Below, piece after piece: positions 7,714-14,598 of a stretch of DNA of 19,208 nucleotides (position 1 is its first letter; every line of letters starts with the position of its first letter). The notes under the pieces are model-generated. The model saw only the letters and a list, made by a program, of their open reading frames with translations, made no database searches and had not been told where the DNA came from. Source of the stretch: Klebsiella pneumoniae (lineage in GTDB: Bacteria > Pseudomonadota > Gammaproteobacteria > Ga0077536); the NCBI GenBank assembly GCA_945873015.1, contig CAMCBY010000022.1, positions 1 to 19,208 of the forward strand, read 5' to 3'. The translations under genes were made by a program, and so were the position numbers.

Positions 7714-8507
7714 CAGGATTTCTCGCCCGCTTGTGGCGCCGGCACCGGCACCCGCAGCAGATCCGGCGCGCCTATCTTCTTGGCCACATGCAGCGCGTCC
7801 TTGACCGCCTTGGCGTAACTGTCGTCGCGCTGCCAGTCGCGCTTGGCCTCATTCCAGTAGCCGGTCTCGCTGCCGTCGAGGGTCTGATACATCAACGACA
7901 CACGGCCCAAACGCACAAAATCAACAATCCGCGCAGCGTCACCGTCGCCGAGTTTGCCCTGATAGGCATCCAGCGTGCGGCCGTATTCGAGTTCGATCTG
8001 ATAGGCCTCGAGGATGCGCCGGTATTTCTCGGCGATAGCGACGTCGGCGCGCTCCATCATGTCTTTCAGGTTGGTGACTCGCTTGCCACGCTCTTCGAGC
8101 AGGAACGGCGCATCGAGGCTGACGAACTGATCGAGCGTCTCGACCATCTGCTGCATGAGCGGCTGTACTTCGCGCTCCGTGACCTGCAGCGCGGCGAGTT
8201 GCTGCTCCAGCGAGGTCACCTCGGCGTCCTGGGATTTAACCTGGCGCGCGAGCTGTTCGTTGTATTTGTTGAGGCTGTCGACGTCGGCCAGCGCCTGCAC
8301 GTATTTGGCGGCAATGCCCTGGGTCTGTTCGTCGAGCGCGTCTATTTTCTGCTGCGAGGCTGCCGCGGCCTTGTCGGCCTCGGTCTGCGCGGCGACCGCG
8401 TTGGCCAATGGCTCCGCACGTGCGTGCCACGAACCGCCGGTCAGACTGACCGCGAGCAGCGCGCTGAGCGCAAGCTGCCGGCGGCGTGAATCGTTGATGC
8501 CGATCAC
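7713..8507 (-). CDS. DUF3450 periplasmic coiled-coil protein, first gene of TonB2-TtpC operon
   Basis: The GTG at 8507 is chosen because it is preceded by AGGGG at a workable distance and a TATACA -10 just upstream, and because it gives a signal peptide (hydrophobic 11-24, cleavage near ARA-E32). The 264-residue product has a long coiled coil at about 40-125. It is followed by DUF3450 signature parts: LDAPFLLEERGKRV (131-144), EKYRRILEAYQIELEYGRT (160-178), and VRLGRVSLMYQTLDGSETGYW (198-218, conserved G-R, Y-Q and G-x-W). DUF3450 genes commonly precede ttpC in TonB2 clusters; the molecular role is not established. A longer reading from an ATG at 8561 would run through the promoter region and is less likely. 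Confidence 0.85.
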   Translation of the reverse strand: MIGINDSRRRQLALSALLAVSLTGGSWHARAEPLANAVAAQTEADKAAAASQQKIDALDEQTQGIAAKYVQALADVDSLNKYNEQLARQVKSQDAEVTSLEQQLAALQVTEREVQPLMQQMVETLDQFVSLDAPFLLEERGKRVTNLKDMMERADVAIAEKYRRILEAYQIELEYGRTLDAYQGKLGDGDAARIVDFVRLGRVSLMYQTLDGSETGYWNEAKRDWQRDDSYAKAVKDALHVAKKIGAPDLLRVPVPAPQAGEKS

Positions 8508-8539
8508 TCCGAGTACCCCTATAGACGTATGGAAAAAAG

Positions 8540-8545
8540 TGTATA
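8540..8545 (-). promoter_or_regulatory. likely -10 element of the TonB2-TtpC operon
   Basis: On the minus strand the hexamer reads TATACA, followed by a T-rich start region and, about 32 bases on, the GTG of the DUF3450 gene. The upstream -35 candidates (TTTCAA or CTTTCA at 15-16 bases) are poor, which could mean an activator is used. I do not see a Fur-box-like GATAAT repeat here, so iron control is not supported by sequence. Confidence 0.4.
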
Positions 8546-8671
8546 GGGTCACGGCAGCCATTGAAAGCGGCGCGCGATGCCCATACATCTTCGTTTGGAG
8601 AGCGTGTGCGTGGACGGCGCCCGGCCGCGCGGGAATGCCAAAACGGCGCAATTTCTGCGGGAATCGGTGGT

Positions 8672-8700
8672 TTGACACCCCACAGGGGCTTGCGCACAAT
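8672..8700 (+). promoter_or_regulatory. sigma-70 promoter for the small lipoprotein gene
   Basis: A perfect TTGACA (8672-8677) is followed after 17 bases by CACAAT (8695-8700), four of six matches to the -10. It faces the small lipoprotein gene at 8802 and is divergent from the TonB2-TtpC operon promoter about 130 bases away. It would give a leader of roughly 95 bases. Confidence 0.6.
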
Positions 8701-8767
8701 GGCTCGCCGCGCGACCGGGCCGCTGCCTCTCGCACGAATCTTCCCATGTATTTCGTTTCTTTAATTG

Positions 8768-8805
8768 AAGGAGTGGGCGCGAAAGTGCGCCCGTTGATGC
8801 CATGA
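8768..8805 (+). promoter_or_regulatory. leader hairpin between Shine-Dalgarno and start of the lipoprotein gene
   Basis: A strong AAGGAG (8768-8773) lies 28 bases before the ATG at 8802, too far for normal use. Between them is a hairpin: GGGCGC (8775-8780), loop GAAAGT, GCGCCC (8787-8792). Folding would shorten the effective spacing to about ten bases. Alternatively the AAGGAG could serve a GTG at 8785 that opens a six-codon frame ending in TGA across the lipoprotein ATG (ATGA), giving coupled translation. A longer in-frame version of that leader starts at ATG 8746. Which applies cannot be decided by reading. Confidence 0.4.
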
Positions 8806-9065
8806 CTGTGCGTTTCATACTGCTCGCCGGCTTCGTCGCCCTCACTGCGGCCTGTGCCTCCAACACCATCGTGCCCAACTACACCGCGACCAATCCCAAC
8901 ATGAAGGTCGGTAACGAACGTCCGGAAGATGTCGAGGGCACCATTGAGAATGCCGGCTCGTTCTGCCTCGAGGTCAACGAAAAGTGGCACAAGGACGGCA
9001 AGACCCCGGACGACAAAGTGCTGTGGTCCAAGGACACCTTCCGCAAAGTAGTGCCCTGCCCGTAG
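8802..9065 (+). CDS. small hypothetical lipoprotein
   Basis: The 87-residue product has a short lipoprotein signal (FILLAGFVALTAAC), with Cys18 as the probable lipidated residue and Ala at +2, which favours the outer membrane. The mature part is polar, about 70 residues. It has two further cysteines (Cys53 in GSFCLEV and Cys86 next to the C-terminus) that could form a disulfide, and a Lys/Asp-rich middle. I do not recognise a family. It is transcribed divergently from the TonB2-TtpC operon from its own TTGACA promoter and is followed by a half-copy of the palindromic repeat that may terminate it. The position next to an envelope energy-transduction operon suggests, but does not prove, a related envelope role. 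Confidence 0.7.
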   Translation: MTVRFILLAGFVALTAACASNTIVPNYTATNPNMKVGNERPEDVEGTIENAGSFCLEVNEKWHKDGKTPDDKVLWSKDTFRKVVPCP

Positions 9066-9100
9066 CAAGGTTCTGGCCTGACACCCGAGTATTGCTACAA

Positions 9101-9132
9101 CTCGCAGGTGCGAATTTATTCGTAGCTGCGAG
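9101..9132. repeat. solitary half-copy (REP singlet) of the palindromic repeat
   Basis: This is a single arm containing GGTGCGAATTTATTCG, as in copy 1, but not paired with a second arm. Its flanks CTCGCAG and CTGCGAG are complementary, so the whole 32 bases form an imperfect hairpin with two mismatches. It lies 36 bases after the small lipoprotein gene stop and may act as its terminator. It looks like a decayed or ancestral singlet of the same family. Confidence 0.65.
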
Positions 9133-9181
9133 CGCCTTCGCGGAGATTCGCCAGCACAGTTCAGGCGGGCTGCGCTGCCTT

Positions 9182-9210
9182 GGTAGCGCTACCGCATAGG
9201 GGAATTGACA
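9182..9210 (+). promoter_or_regulatory. possible operator palindrome and -35 box upstream of the DUF1302 operon
   Basis: GGTAGCGCTACC (9182-9193) is a perfect 12-bp palindrome with a central CG pair, the style of LacI-family operators. TTGACA (9205-9210) follows 11 bases later. The best -10 at normal spacing is weak (TACCCT, 9227-9232); a better TATAAA at 9241-9246 is too far away. The palindrome therefore sits just upstream of a candidate promoter for the gene at 9351. Operator function is inference. Confidence 0.35.
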
Positions 9211-9350
9211 GCTTTTCTGCTCGGGATACCCTGCCTCTCATATAAAAATAAGTTTCCACCCACGGATTTCGCTCACCCATCGGCCGGCACGGACGTTCGC
9301 GTCGTCGGTGTCGTGCGCTCGGTTGGAAATGACGATTTGGGAGAATGGAA

Positions 9351-10901
9351 ATGAATTTGTCAGCACCTTGGCGACGCAGTGCGTGGCTGGTCGCGCTGTG
9401 GGCGAGTCTGGCGGGCACCGCCCAGGCCGACAGTGCGGTTTCGGATATGTTTTCCGAAGTCGACCGCGCGATGGCGACCTTCGACCCGGTGGGCAAACAT
9501 GTCCGTGCGCCGATAGAACGGGCCGTACCGAACCTGCGTTTCAAGGGTTTTGTGCGGCAGTGGACCGACATCCTGCTGGAACAACAGGGCGCTGTGGGTT
9601 TCCAGAATCAGGATTACCGCTTCCTGCAACTGCAAAATCTGCTCGAACTCGAGACTTCATATCATATTCAGGACGGTCTCGACGTCAATGCCGTGACCCA
9701 TGTCATGTACGACGGCGTGTACGACTGGCAGCGCTCCAAAGGCCTCTACGCCGACAGCTATTTCAAACAGGCCGAGCTCTACAACACCAGTGAGCGGTTG
9801 CTGCGTGAGTTCTATGTGAGTTATCGCAAACCGCAGTTCGATCTCCTGGTCGGCAAACAACAGATCGCATGGGGCAAGATGGACGGCCAGTTCATCGACG
9901 TCATCAACGGCATGGACCGTCGCGAAGCGGTGCAGCTTGAGACTGAAGACTTCGAATGGCGTCGTATGCCGCAATGGATGGCCAACGCCACCGTGCATTT
10001 CGGCCAGAATTCGCTGCAGTTTCTCTACATCTTCGACTTCGAGCAGGACCGTCTGGCCCAGCCGGGCATGCCCTGGTATTCGCCCGCCCTGCCGCAGACC
10101 ACCCGCGACATCATGCTGCCGGTGCGACGTCCCGAGGCCGACCGTTTCGAAGATCACGAATACGGCGTGCGCTTCGATCGTATGCAGGGCGCGCTGTCTT
10201 ACGGTTTTATCTATTACTACGGCTGGAACAAGAATCCGGTCAGTCACATCGTCGGCACCGAACTCGTAGGTGGCGAGACCCTGCTGCGTTTTGAGCCGCG
10301 CCACGAACGCCTGCATCACGGCGGCGTCACAGCCGATTACGCGTTTGCCCTCAATGATGTGCCGCTGGTCGGCACGCTGCCGGTGGTGTTGCGCGTCGAA
10401 GGTCTTTATACCAACGGCGTACGTTTCGTCGATTTCGGCAAGCAGGCGCTGGTGCGTGGTGGCCTCGCGAACACCGACGGCACCACCAAACGCGACACCG
10501 TGCGTGCGGCGGTGGCAACCGAATTCGGCCTGCCGGGCCGTTCAACCTTCATCCTGCAGGCGTCCTATTACCGCACGCTGGACTGGACCCAGAATCTCGG
10601 ACCGGGCTTTGGCGGTGGTTTCGGCGATGAGTGGACGCTGATCCCGGTGGCATTCCTGTCGCGGCCGTTTGGTTTTACGCGCGACCGCCTGAGCATGGAA
10701 GCGACGGTCTTTCCGGTGTTGAGCGGCCCCGATCGTGGTTGGCAGGGCGTGAAAACCAAACTACGCATGATTTACAAAGTCTCGCAGTTCGTCAAAACAC
10801 AACTGGTGTACAACGGCTACGACGGCGGAGCGGCGACCGATACCTACGGTCAATACAACCAATGGGACAATGTCGGCTGGGAATTGAGCTATGAATTCTG
10901 A
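9351..10901 (+). CDS. DUF1302 family outer-membrane protein
   Basis: The ATG at 9351 is preferred over 9345 because GGGAG (9339-9343) is then seven bases upstream. The 516-residue product has a signal peptide ending TAQA-D, then a beta-rich sequence with many alternating aromatic strands and a C-terminus ending in Phe (WELSYEF), typical of outer-membrane barrels. Segments such as FYVSYRKPQFDLLVGKQQI followed by AWGKMDGQF and DVINGMD are characteristic of DUF1302. Family knowledge: DUF1302 genes pair with DUF1329 genes, often beside RND/MMPL exporters or lipid and steroid catabolic genes. No exporter is visible here. It is the first of four overlapping genes; the role is probably transport or handling of hydrophobic compounds, which is inference. 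Confidence 0.82.
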   Translation: MNLSAPWRRSAWLVALWASLAGTAQADSAVSDMFSEVDRAMATFDPVGKHVRAPIERAVPNLRFKGFVRQWTDILLEQQGAVGFQNQDYRFLQLQNLLELETSYHIQDGLDVNAVTHVMYDGVYDWQRSKGLYADSYFKQAELYNTSERLLREFYVSYRKPQFDLLVGKQQIAWGKMDGQFIDVINGMDRREAVQLETEDFEWRRMPQWMANATVHFGQNSLQFLYIFDFEQDRLAQPGMPWYSPALPQTTRDIMLPVRRPEADRFEDHEYGVRFDRMQGALSYGFIYYYGWNKNPVSHIVGTELVGGETLLRFEPRHERLHHGGVTADYAFALNDVPLVGTLPVVLRVEGLYTNGVRFVDFGKQALVRGGLANTDGTTKRDTVRAAVATEFGLPGRSTFILQASYYRTLDWTQNLGPGFGGGFGDEWTLIPVAFLSRPFGFTRDRLSMEATVFPVLSGPDRGWQGVKTKLRMIYKVSQFVKTQLVYNGYDGGAATDTYGQYNQWDNVGWELSYEF

Positions 10902-12270
10902 AGCACTGACCGCGATGACCACCAAGCTCCTGACAAAGCGCCTGCGCGAGGCGCGCCTGCTACTGTTGCTGCTGGCGCTGCCACTGGCGGCGATTGCCGA
11001 CGAACGCGACGAACAGTGGAAAACGGTCGAGCAGATGTCGGCCGAAGACAAGGCGCTGTTCGACCCCAATACCAGCACCCCGCGCGACAGCGTGATTCCC
11101 TATATCCCGGCCGAGCCCTATCCCTTCCAGGCGCCTTACACCGCTGAGGAAATGGGCTTCCGTTCCGCCGAGTTCGTACATATCGGGCGCTGGCAGCAAT
11201 CGATGGTCGATGTGTTCGGCGTGGTGACGAGTTCCGGCTATATCAACCAGGGCGTGTCGGTGGGCTACATCTCGCTCAACGGGCGGCCGGGGCTGGAGGG
11301 TTATATCCACGACATCAAACCCGGCGAAGCTTATGCACGCTGGACCATGTTCGATGTGTTCCCTCCCGAAAATGAAGGCGCCCAGCAGTTGTGGCTGCCC
11401 TATCGCACCGACATGCAGAACCGGACCAAGATGGATTTCTACATCTATTCCGAACAATTACGTCGCGTGCGCCGTCAGCCGCAACCGCTGCGCGATCAGC
11501 GCTTTCCTGATAACTCCCAGACTTTTGACGACGTGATCGGGCGCGACCCGTGGGAGCTGTCGTGGCAGTTGCTTGGCACCGATGTGCTCTACGACACCAT
11601 CCGTTTCCCCAATACCCGCCCGACCATGACCCAGAACAGGGGCGGCCAATTCGTCGAGCGTCAGACCTCCGCCATCAAGATGATGGGCGACGACTATCCT
11701 CACTACCGCGCCGATGGCGGTATCGACACCTTCGTTCTGAAAGCGACGGTGCGCGAGGACTGGTTGCCGGGCTACGGCGAAAAAACCCTGGTTTTCTGGG
11801 TCGATAAACACTTCTTCTACCCGCTGCGTATGGAGAAATACAACACGAAGGGCGAACTCGTGATGATCGAGACGCGCCTCGCCGAGCACCAGAACAAGGC
11901 GCGCGGCGATTTCGGTTATGCCGCGCTGTCGACGGTGTACTGGAACGTCGAGCACGACCTGGTGGGTTTCAGCCTGCACGACGGGCTGGCGGAGCGTGAC
12001 TGGACACCGGAACAACAGAAGATGATCTTCACGCCCGAGTTCATGCGCCGCAAATGGCTGATCGATCCGATCAAGTCGCAGGCGGTGATCCGTGATCCCG
12101 AACATTTCTACCTGCGCCCAAGACTCTACCCCGCCAAGTTCCCGGGCGAGCGCAACCCGAATGTGCCGCCAGAGATCCAGGCCCGCGTCGACGCCCAGGA
12201 AGCGGCCGGGCATCTGGTGTTCGTGACACCGGGTGGCGTCGAGACAGCGGAATCTGCGCCGAAACAATGA
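10891..12270 (+). CDS. DUF1329 family periplasmic protein
   Basis: The 459-residue product overlaps the DUF1302 gene by 11 bases; ATG at 10915 is an alternative start. Residues about 19-36 (leucine-rich, ending AAIAD) form a signal peptide. Diagnostic DUF1329 parts include YSEQLRRVRRQPQPLRDQRF (189-208), FDDVIGRDPWELSWQLLGTD (213-232) and VLYDTIRFPNTRP (233-245). This family is related to outer-membrane lipoprotein-sorting folds that bind lipids, and it nearly always accompanies DUF1302. Together the two probably form an envelope transport or sensing pair. The stop overlaps the next ATG as ATGA, so the four genes 9351-13885 form one translationally coupled operon. Confidence 0.85.
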   Translation: MNSEALTAMTTKLLTKRLREARLLLLLLALPLAAIADERDEQWKTVEQMSAEDKALFDPNTSTPRDSVIPYIPAEPYPFQAPYTAEEMGFRSAEFVHIGRWQQSMVDVFGVVTSSGYINQGVSVGYISLNGRPGLEGYIHDIKPGEAYARWTMFDVFPPENEGAQQLWLPYRTDMQNRTKMDFYIYSEQLRRVRRQPQPLRDQRFPDNSQTFDDVIGRDPWELSWQLLGTDVLYDTIRFPNTRPTMTQNRGGQFVERQTSAIKMMGDDYPHYRADGGIDTFVLKATVREDWLPGYGEKTLVFWVDKHFFYPLRMEKYNTKGELVMIETRLAEHQNKARGDFGYAALSTVYWNVEHDLVGFSLHDGLAERDWTPEQQKMIFTPEFMRRKWLIDPIKSQAVIRDPEHFYLRPRLYPAKFPGERNPNVPPEIQARVDAQEAAGHLVFVTPGGVETAESAPKQ

Positions 12271-13286
12271 GCGCTCGCAGCGATGCCCGCGGCTTGCGGG
12301 CCGCGCTGGTGATGGTGTTGAGTTGTTGCCTGGTCGCCTGTGATCAGGCGCCATCTCAACATGCGGCGAGCGGCGCGGCGGTTATCGAGGGCCAGCCCGC
12401 TGGCCCCTACCGTATGACCCTCGCGCTCGACCCAGCGCAGCCAGTCGCGGGTGATGAGACCCGTCTCACCTGGCAACTCACCCACGCTGCGAATGGCGCG
12501 CCGGTCGAGAAGCTGCAGGTACTGCACGAGCGAGTGGTCCACAACTTCATCGTCAATCTCGATTTCTCGAGTTTCGCCCATATCCACCACGAAGACTTTC
12601 GCGCGCTGACGGCGGCGGACCTCGAACGCGCCACCTTCACCCTGCCCTATCGTTTTCCGCGCGACGGCCACTACCGGGTGGTGAGCGACTTCACGCACCG
12701 CGATCGGAGCTGGACCAAACATTTCGATCTGACGGTCGGCGCACCCCCGCCGCGCACCATGCCAGCGGCGGACTTCACCCGCGTCAACGTGGTCGATGAC
12801 TATCAGGGACAGTTGTCGGTCTCACCGGCAGTGCCGCTCGCAGGTTATGAAACCGAGCTGGTATTGCGCCTGCAACGGGCCGGTGTACCGATCACCGATC
12901 TCGCCCTGATCCTGGGCTCGGAAGTGCACGTCGCACTGTGGCGAGAAGACGGTCAGCACTTTGGCCATACCCACAGCTACACACCGCACATGGCGAGCAT
13001 GCTCAGCGCCATGCACGACAAGGCCACCGATCCCGCCAGCCGCGCGCGCATGATGGCCGACATGATGGTGATGATGATGAACATGCCGGCGGAACTGGTC
13101 TTCCACGGCCCGCAGATCCCCATCCACTATGTGTTTCCCGAGCCCGGCGTGTATCACCTGTTTCTGCAGTGTGCGCCGGGCGGCGAGGCGCGCGTGTTCC
13201 ATTTCGCGCTCAAGGTCGAAACCTACACTGCCGGCATGGAGACCCGCATCGAATCGATAGTCACGCCCCACGGCGCGGCGCCATGA
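12267..13286 (+). CDS. His/Met-rich lipoprotein with duplicated beta domain
   Basis: The 339-residue product has a lipoprotein signal ending LVAC (Cys25) with Asp at +2, which by the E. coli rule would retain it in the inner membrane. Two related halves (about 47-158 and 183-318) each hold a short helix-strand motif rich in His followed by a beta segment with P-x-x-G-x-Y: VVHNFIVNLDFSSFAHIHHE with FPRDGHYRV in the first, VHVALWREDGQHFGHTHS with FPEPGVYHLFLQC in the second. The pattern resembles secreted domains often found near copper or other metal proteins. Residues 231-280 pack many Met and His (MMADMMVMMMNM at 262-273), suggesting Cu(I)/Ag(I) binding; this is inference. It is the third gene of the DUF1302 operon. 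Confidence 0.7.
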   Translation: MSARSDARGLRAALVMVLSCCLVACDQAPSQHAASGAAVIEGQPAGPYRMTLALDPAQPVAGDETRLTWQLTHAANGAPVEKLQVLHERVVHNFIVNLDFSSFAHIHHEDFRALTAADLERATFTLPYRFPRDGHYRVVSDFTHRDRSWTKHFDLTVGAPPPRTMPAADFTRVNVVDDYQGQLSVSPAVPLAGYETELVLRLQRAGVPITDLALILGSEVHVALWREDGQHFGHTHSYTPHMASMLSAMHDKATDPASRARMMADMMVMMMNMPAELVFHGPQIPIHYVFPEPGVYHLFLQCAPGGEARVFHFALKVETYTAGMETRIESIVTPHGAAP

Positions 13287-13885
13287 GCCCGCGCTACGGC
13301 GCGTTGCTGGCACTCACCTTGTGGTCAGCCACAGTGACGGCAGGACACGGCCTGCTCAACAGTTTCGGCAATCTCGAATGGCTGCCGGCGCCAGGCCGCA
13401 CGCCCGATCAATGGCAGTACGCGCTGGATACCTGGCGTGAGCGTGGCGAGTTGCTGCTGGCTGACACAGCCAGCGCACAATTGGCGCTGTGTTTGGGTTT
13501 CATGCGCGACAAACTCGCCGATGTCGAGGCGATGGTCGCCAAAGATCGACGCGACGCCGCCACGACCGCCATCGAGCGCTACCGCGACTACCTGGAGCGC
13601 GCGCGCGTGGCGGTCGACAGTGCTGCCCAGGGCGGCGATAAGGCGTTGCTCGAGCGCCTCGCCCGCCACCTGCTCGAACACCAGTACATGCTGTCGGTCG
13701 ATTACCCGGACCTGCCCGTCGCACCGCGCGCGCTGGTGGCGAGTCTCATCGACGAGATAGCGCTGCGTTACCGCGAATTGCGCGCAATGATGCCGCGCAG
13801 CCAGGCTGAGGCCTTGTTCTTCAAAGAAGAGGAAGTGCGCTGGTCATGGGAAATGGGCAAACGCGCAGGAGAAGAGCCCCTGTAG
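13283..13885 (+). CDS. exported helical protein resembling DUF5667
   Basis: The start ATG overlaps the preceding stop (ATGA). The 200-residue product has a signal peptide ending VTA-GHG (about 1-20). It is otherwise almost all helical. Residues about 33-110 (WLPAPGRTPDQWQYALDTWR followed by ERGELLLADTASAQL and DKLADVEAMVAK) follow the DUF5667 pattern: a Pro-rich entry, a helix with x-E-x-L-x-L-x-L-A-D, then an R/K-L-A/D-E-x-E-A-M-V helix. DUF5667 has no known activity. A single Cys70 and few polar catalytic-looking residues argue against an enzyme. The TAG stop codon lies in the first bases of a REPIN-like element. It is the last gene of the DUF1302 operon. Confidence 0.65.
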   Translation: MSPRYGALLALTLWSATVTAGHGLLNSFGNLEWLPAPGRTPDQWQYALDTWRERGELLLADTASAQLALCLGFMRDKLADVEAMVAKDRRDAATTAIERYRDYLERARVAVDSAAQGGDKALLERLARHLLEHQYMLSVDYPDLPVAPRALVASLIDEIALRYRELRAMMPRSQAEALFFKEEEVRWSWEMGKRAGEEPL

Positions 13886-13966
13886 GTGCGATTTTAATCG
13901 CACATTCATTGCCAAGGCGGGGCCGCTGGGGTGCGACTTTAATGTGCGATTAAAATCGCACCTGCA
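13881..13966. repeat. REPIN-like 86-bp inverted repeat, copy 3, with compensatory changes
   Basis: The arms at 13881-13908 and 13939-13966 are complementary with two mismatches, around a 30-bp centre, giving exactly the same 86-bp size as the other copies. The inner palindrome is GTGCGATTTTAATCGCAC: relative to copy 1, an A has become T and the paired T has become A in both arms, so symmetry is kept. The element begins two bases before the TAG that ends the upstream plus-strand gene, and finishes nine bases before the TAA of the minus-strand YajG-like gene. It is well placed to terminate both. Confidence 0.85.
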
Positions 13967-13975
13967 GGGCGGAGC

Positions 13976-14560
13976 TTACGGGGTAGTCAATCTCGCATCG
14001 CCGACCATACGCGCCAGCGCCGCGCTCAGGTGTTTGTTCATCACCACCGCGTTGTCGTCAAGATTCGGCTTCAGCACCATTTCCTTGCCCTGTCCGTCGC
14101 GGTAGGTGCCGCTGACGGTCTTGCCGTTCATGATGCTGGTCGCTTCGATGGTGACACCGGTGCGAATGTTGTTGACCACGGTGCCCTGCTGGCGCGTGTA
14201 GCCGAGTTCGGTCAGCCGCACTTCGAGGGTGATGTCAGCTTCTTCGCCCTGCGGCACGACACGAAAACCGAGTTGGCCGTAGGCGTTCTCCACTTCGCGC
14301 TTGATGACCCGCATGGTCTCGGGCGCGGTGGTAATGGCGGAGCGGGTATCCATCGGATCGCGGTAGCCAACCACGTTGTCGGGTCGACCATCGATGGCGT
14401 CGAGGGCGATGCTGCGGCCATCGCCGCGATGAGCGGCGCCGCTGACGTCGAGGCTCGGCGTGATCGGCAGCACCTGCGGCTGCAGGGCGCAAGCCGTCAA
14501 CAGGGTGGCGCACAGCGCGAGGCTGGTCAGAGCGCGAATTCGGGTAGTCAGGGTGTGCAC
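13976..14560 (-). CDS. yajG: YajG-family lipoprotein
   Basis: The 194-residue product (E. coli YajG is of very similar size) starts at GTG 14560, seven bases after a GAGGA ribosome-binding site. The lipobox LTAC gives Cys24 with Ala at +2, an outer-membrane signal. The mature region has the YajG-type pattern: IALDAIDGRPDNVVGYRDP (51-69), VENAYGQLGFRVVPQGEEAD (90-109), then LTELGYTRQ and a strand-rich C-terminal half ending in a Lys-His-Leu-containing helix. YajG's function is unclear. It is a single-gene unit with a TATAAT -10 and converges on the DUF1302 operon across a REPIN-like element. Confidence 0.75.
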   Translation of the reverse strand: MHTLTTRIRALTSLALCATLLTACALQPQVLPITPSLDVSGAAHRGDGRSIALDAIDGRPDNVVGYRDPMDTRSAITTAPETMRVIKREVENAYGQLGFRVVPQGEEADITLEVRLTELGYTRQQGTVVNNIRTGVTIEATSIMNGKTVSGTYRDGQGKEMVLKPNLDDNAVVMNKHLSAALARMVGDARLTTP

Positions 14561-14598
14561 TAGGCTGTCCTCAGGTCCGGCAGGCTGCCAAGGGCTGC

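Noticed and set aside
8508..8600. Fur box controlling the TonB operon
   Set aside because: I looked for GATAAT-type inverted repeats near the operon promoter and found none, so iron regulation is not supported by the sequence.
7713..9068. A 451-residue minus-strand frame extending the DUF3450 gene upstream
   Set aside because: The upstream part overlaps the divergent promoters and the whole small lipoprotein gene on the other strand and has no protein-like pattern; the signal peptide begins at GTG 8507.
12938..13885. A long plus-strand frame starting inside the His/Met lipoprotein gene
   Set aside because: The first 115 residues are an Arg/His-rich shadow of the overlapping gene. The ATG at 13283, with ATGA overlap and a signal peptide, is the natural start.
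6..13966. The repeated GTGCGAAT palindromes as a CRISPR array
   Set aside because: Copies are kilobases apart, paired in inverted orientation and separated by genes; there is no regular repeat-spacer array and no cas gene.
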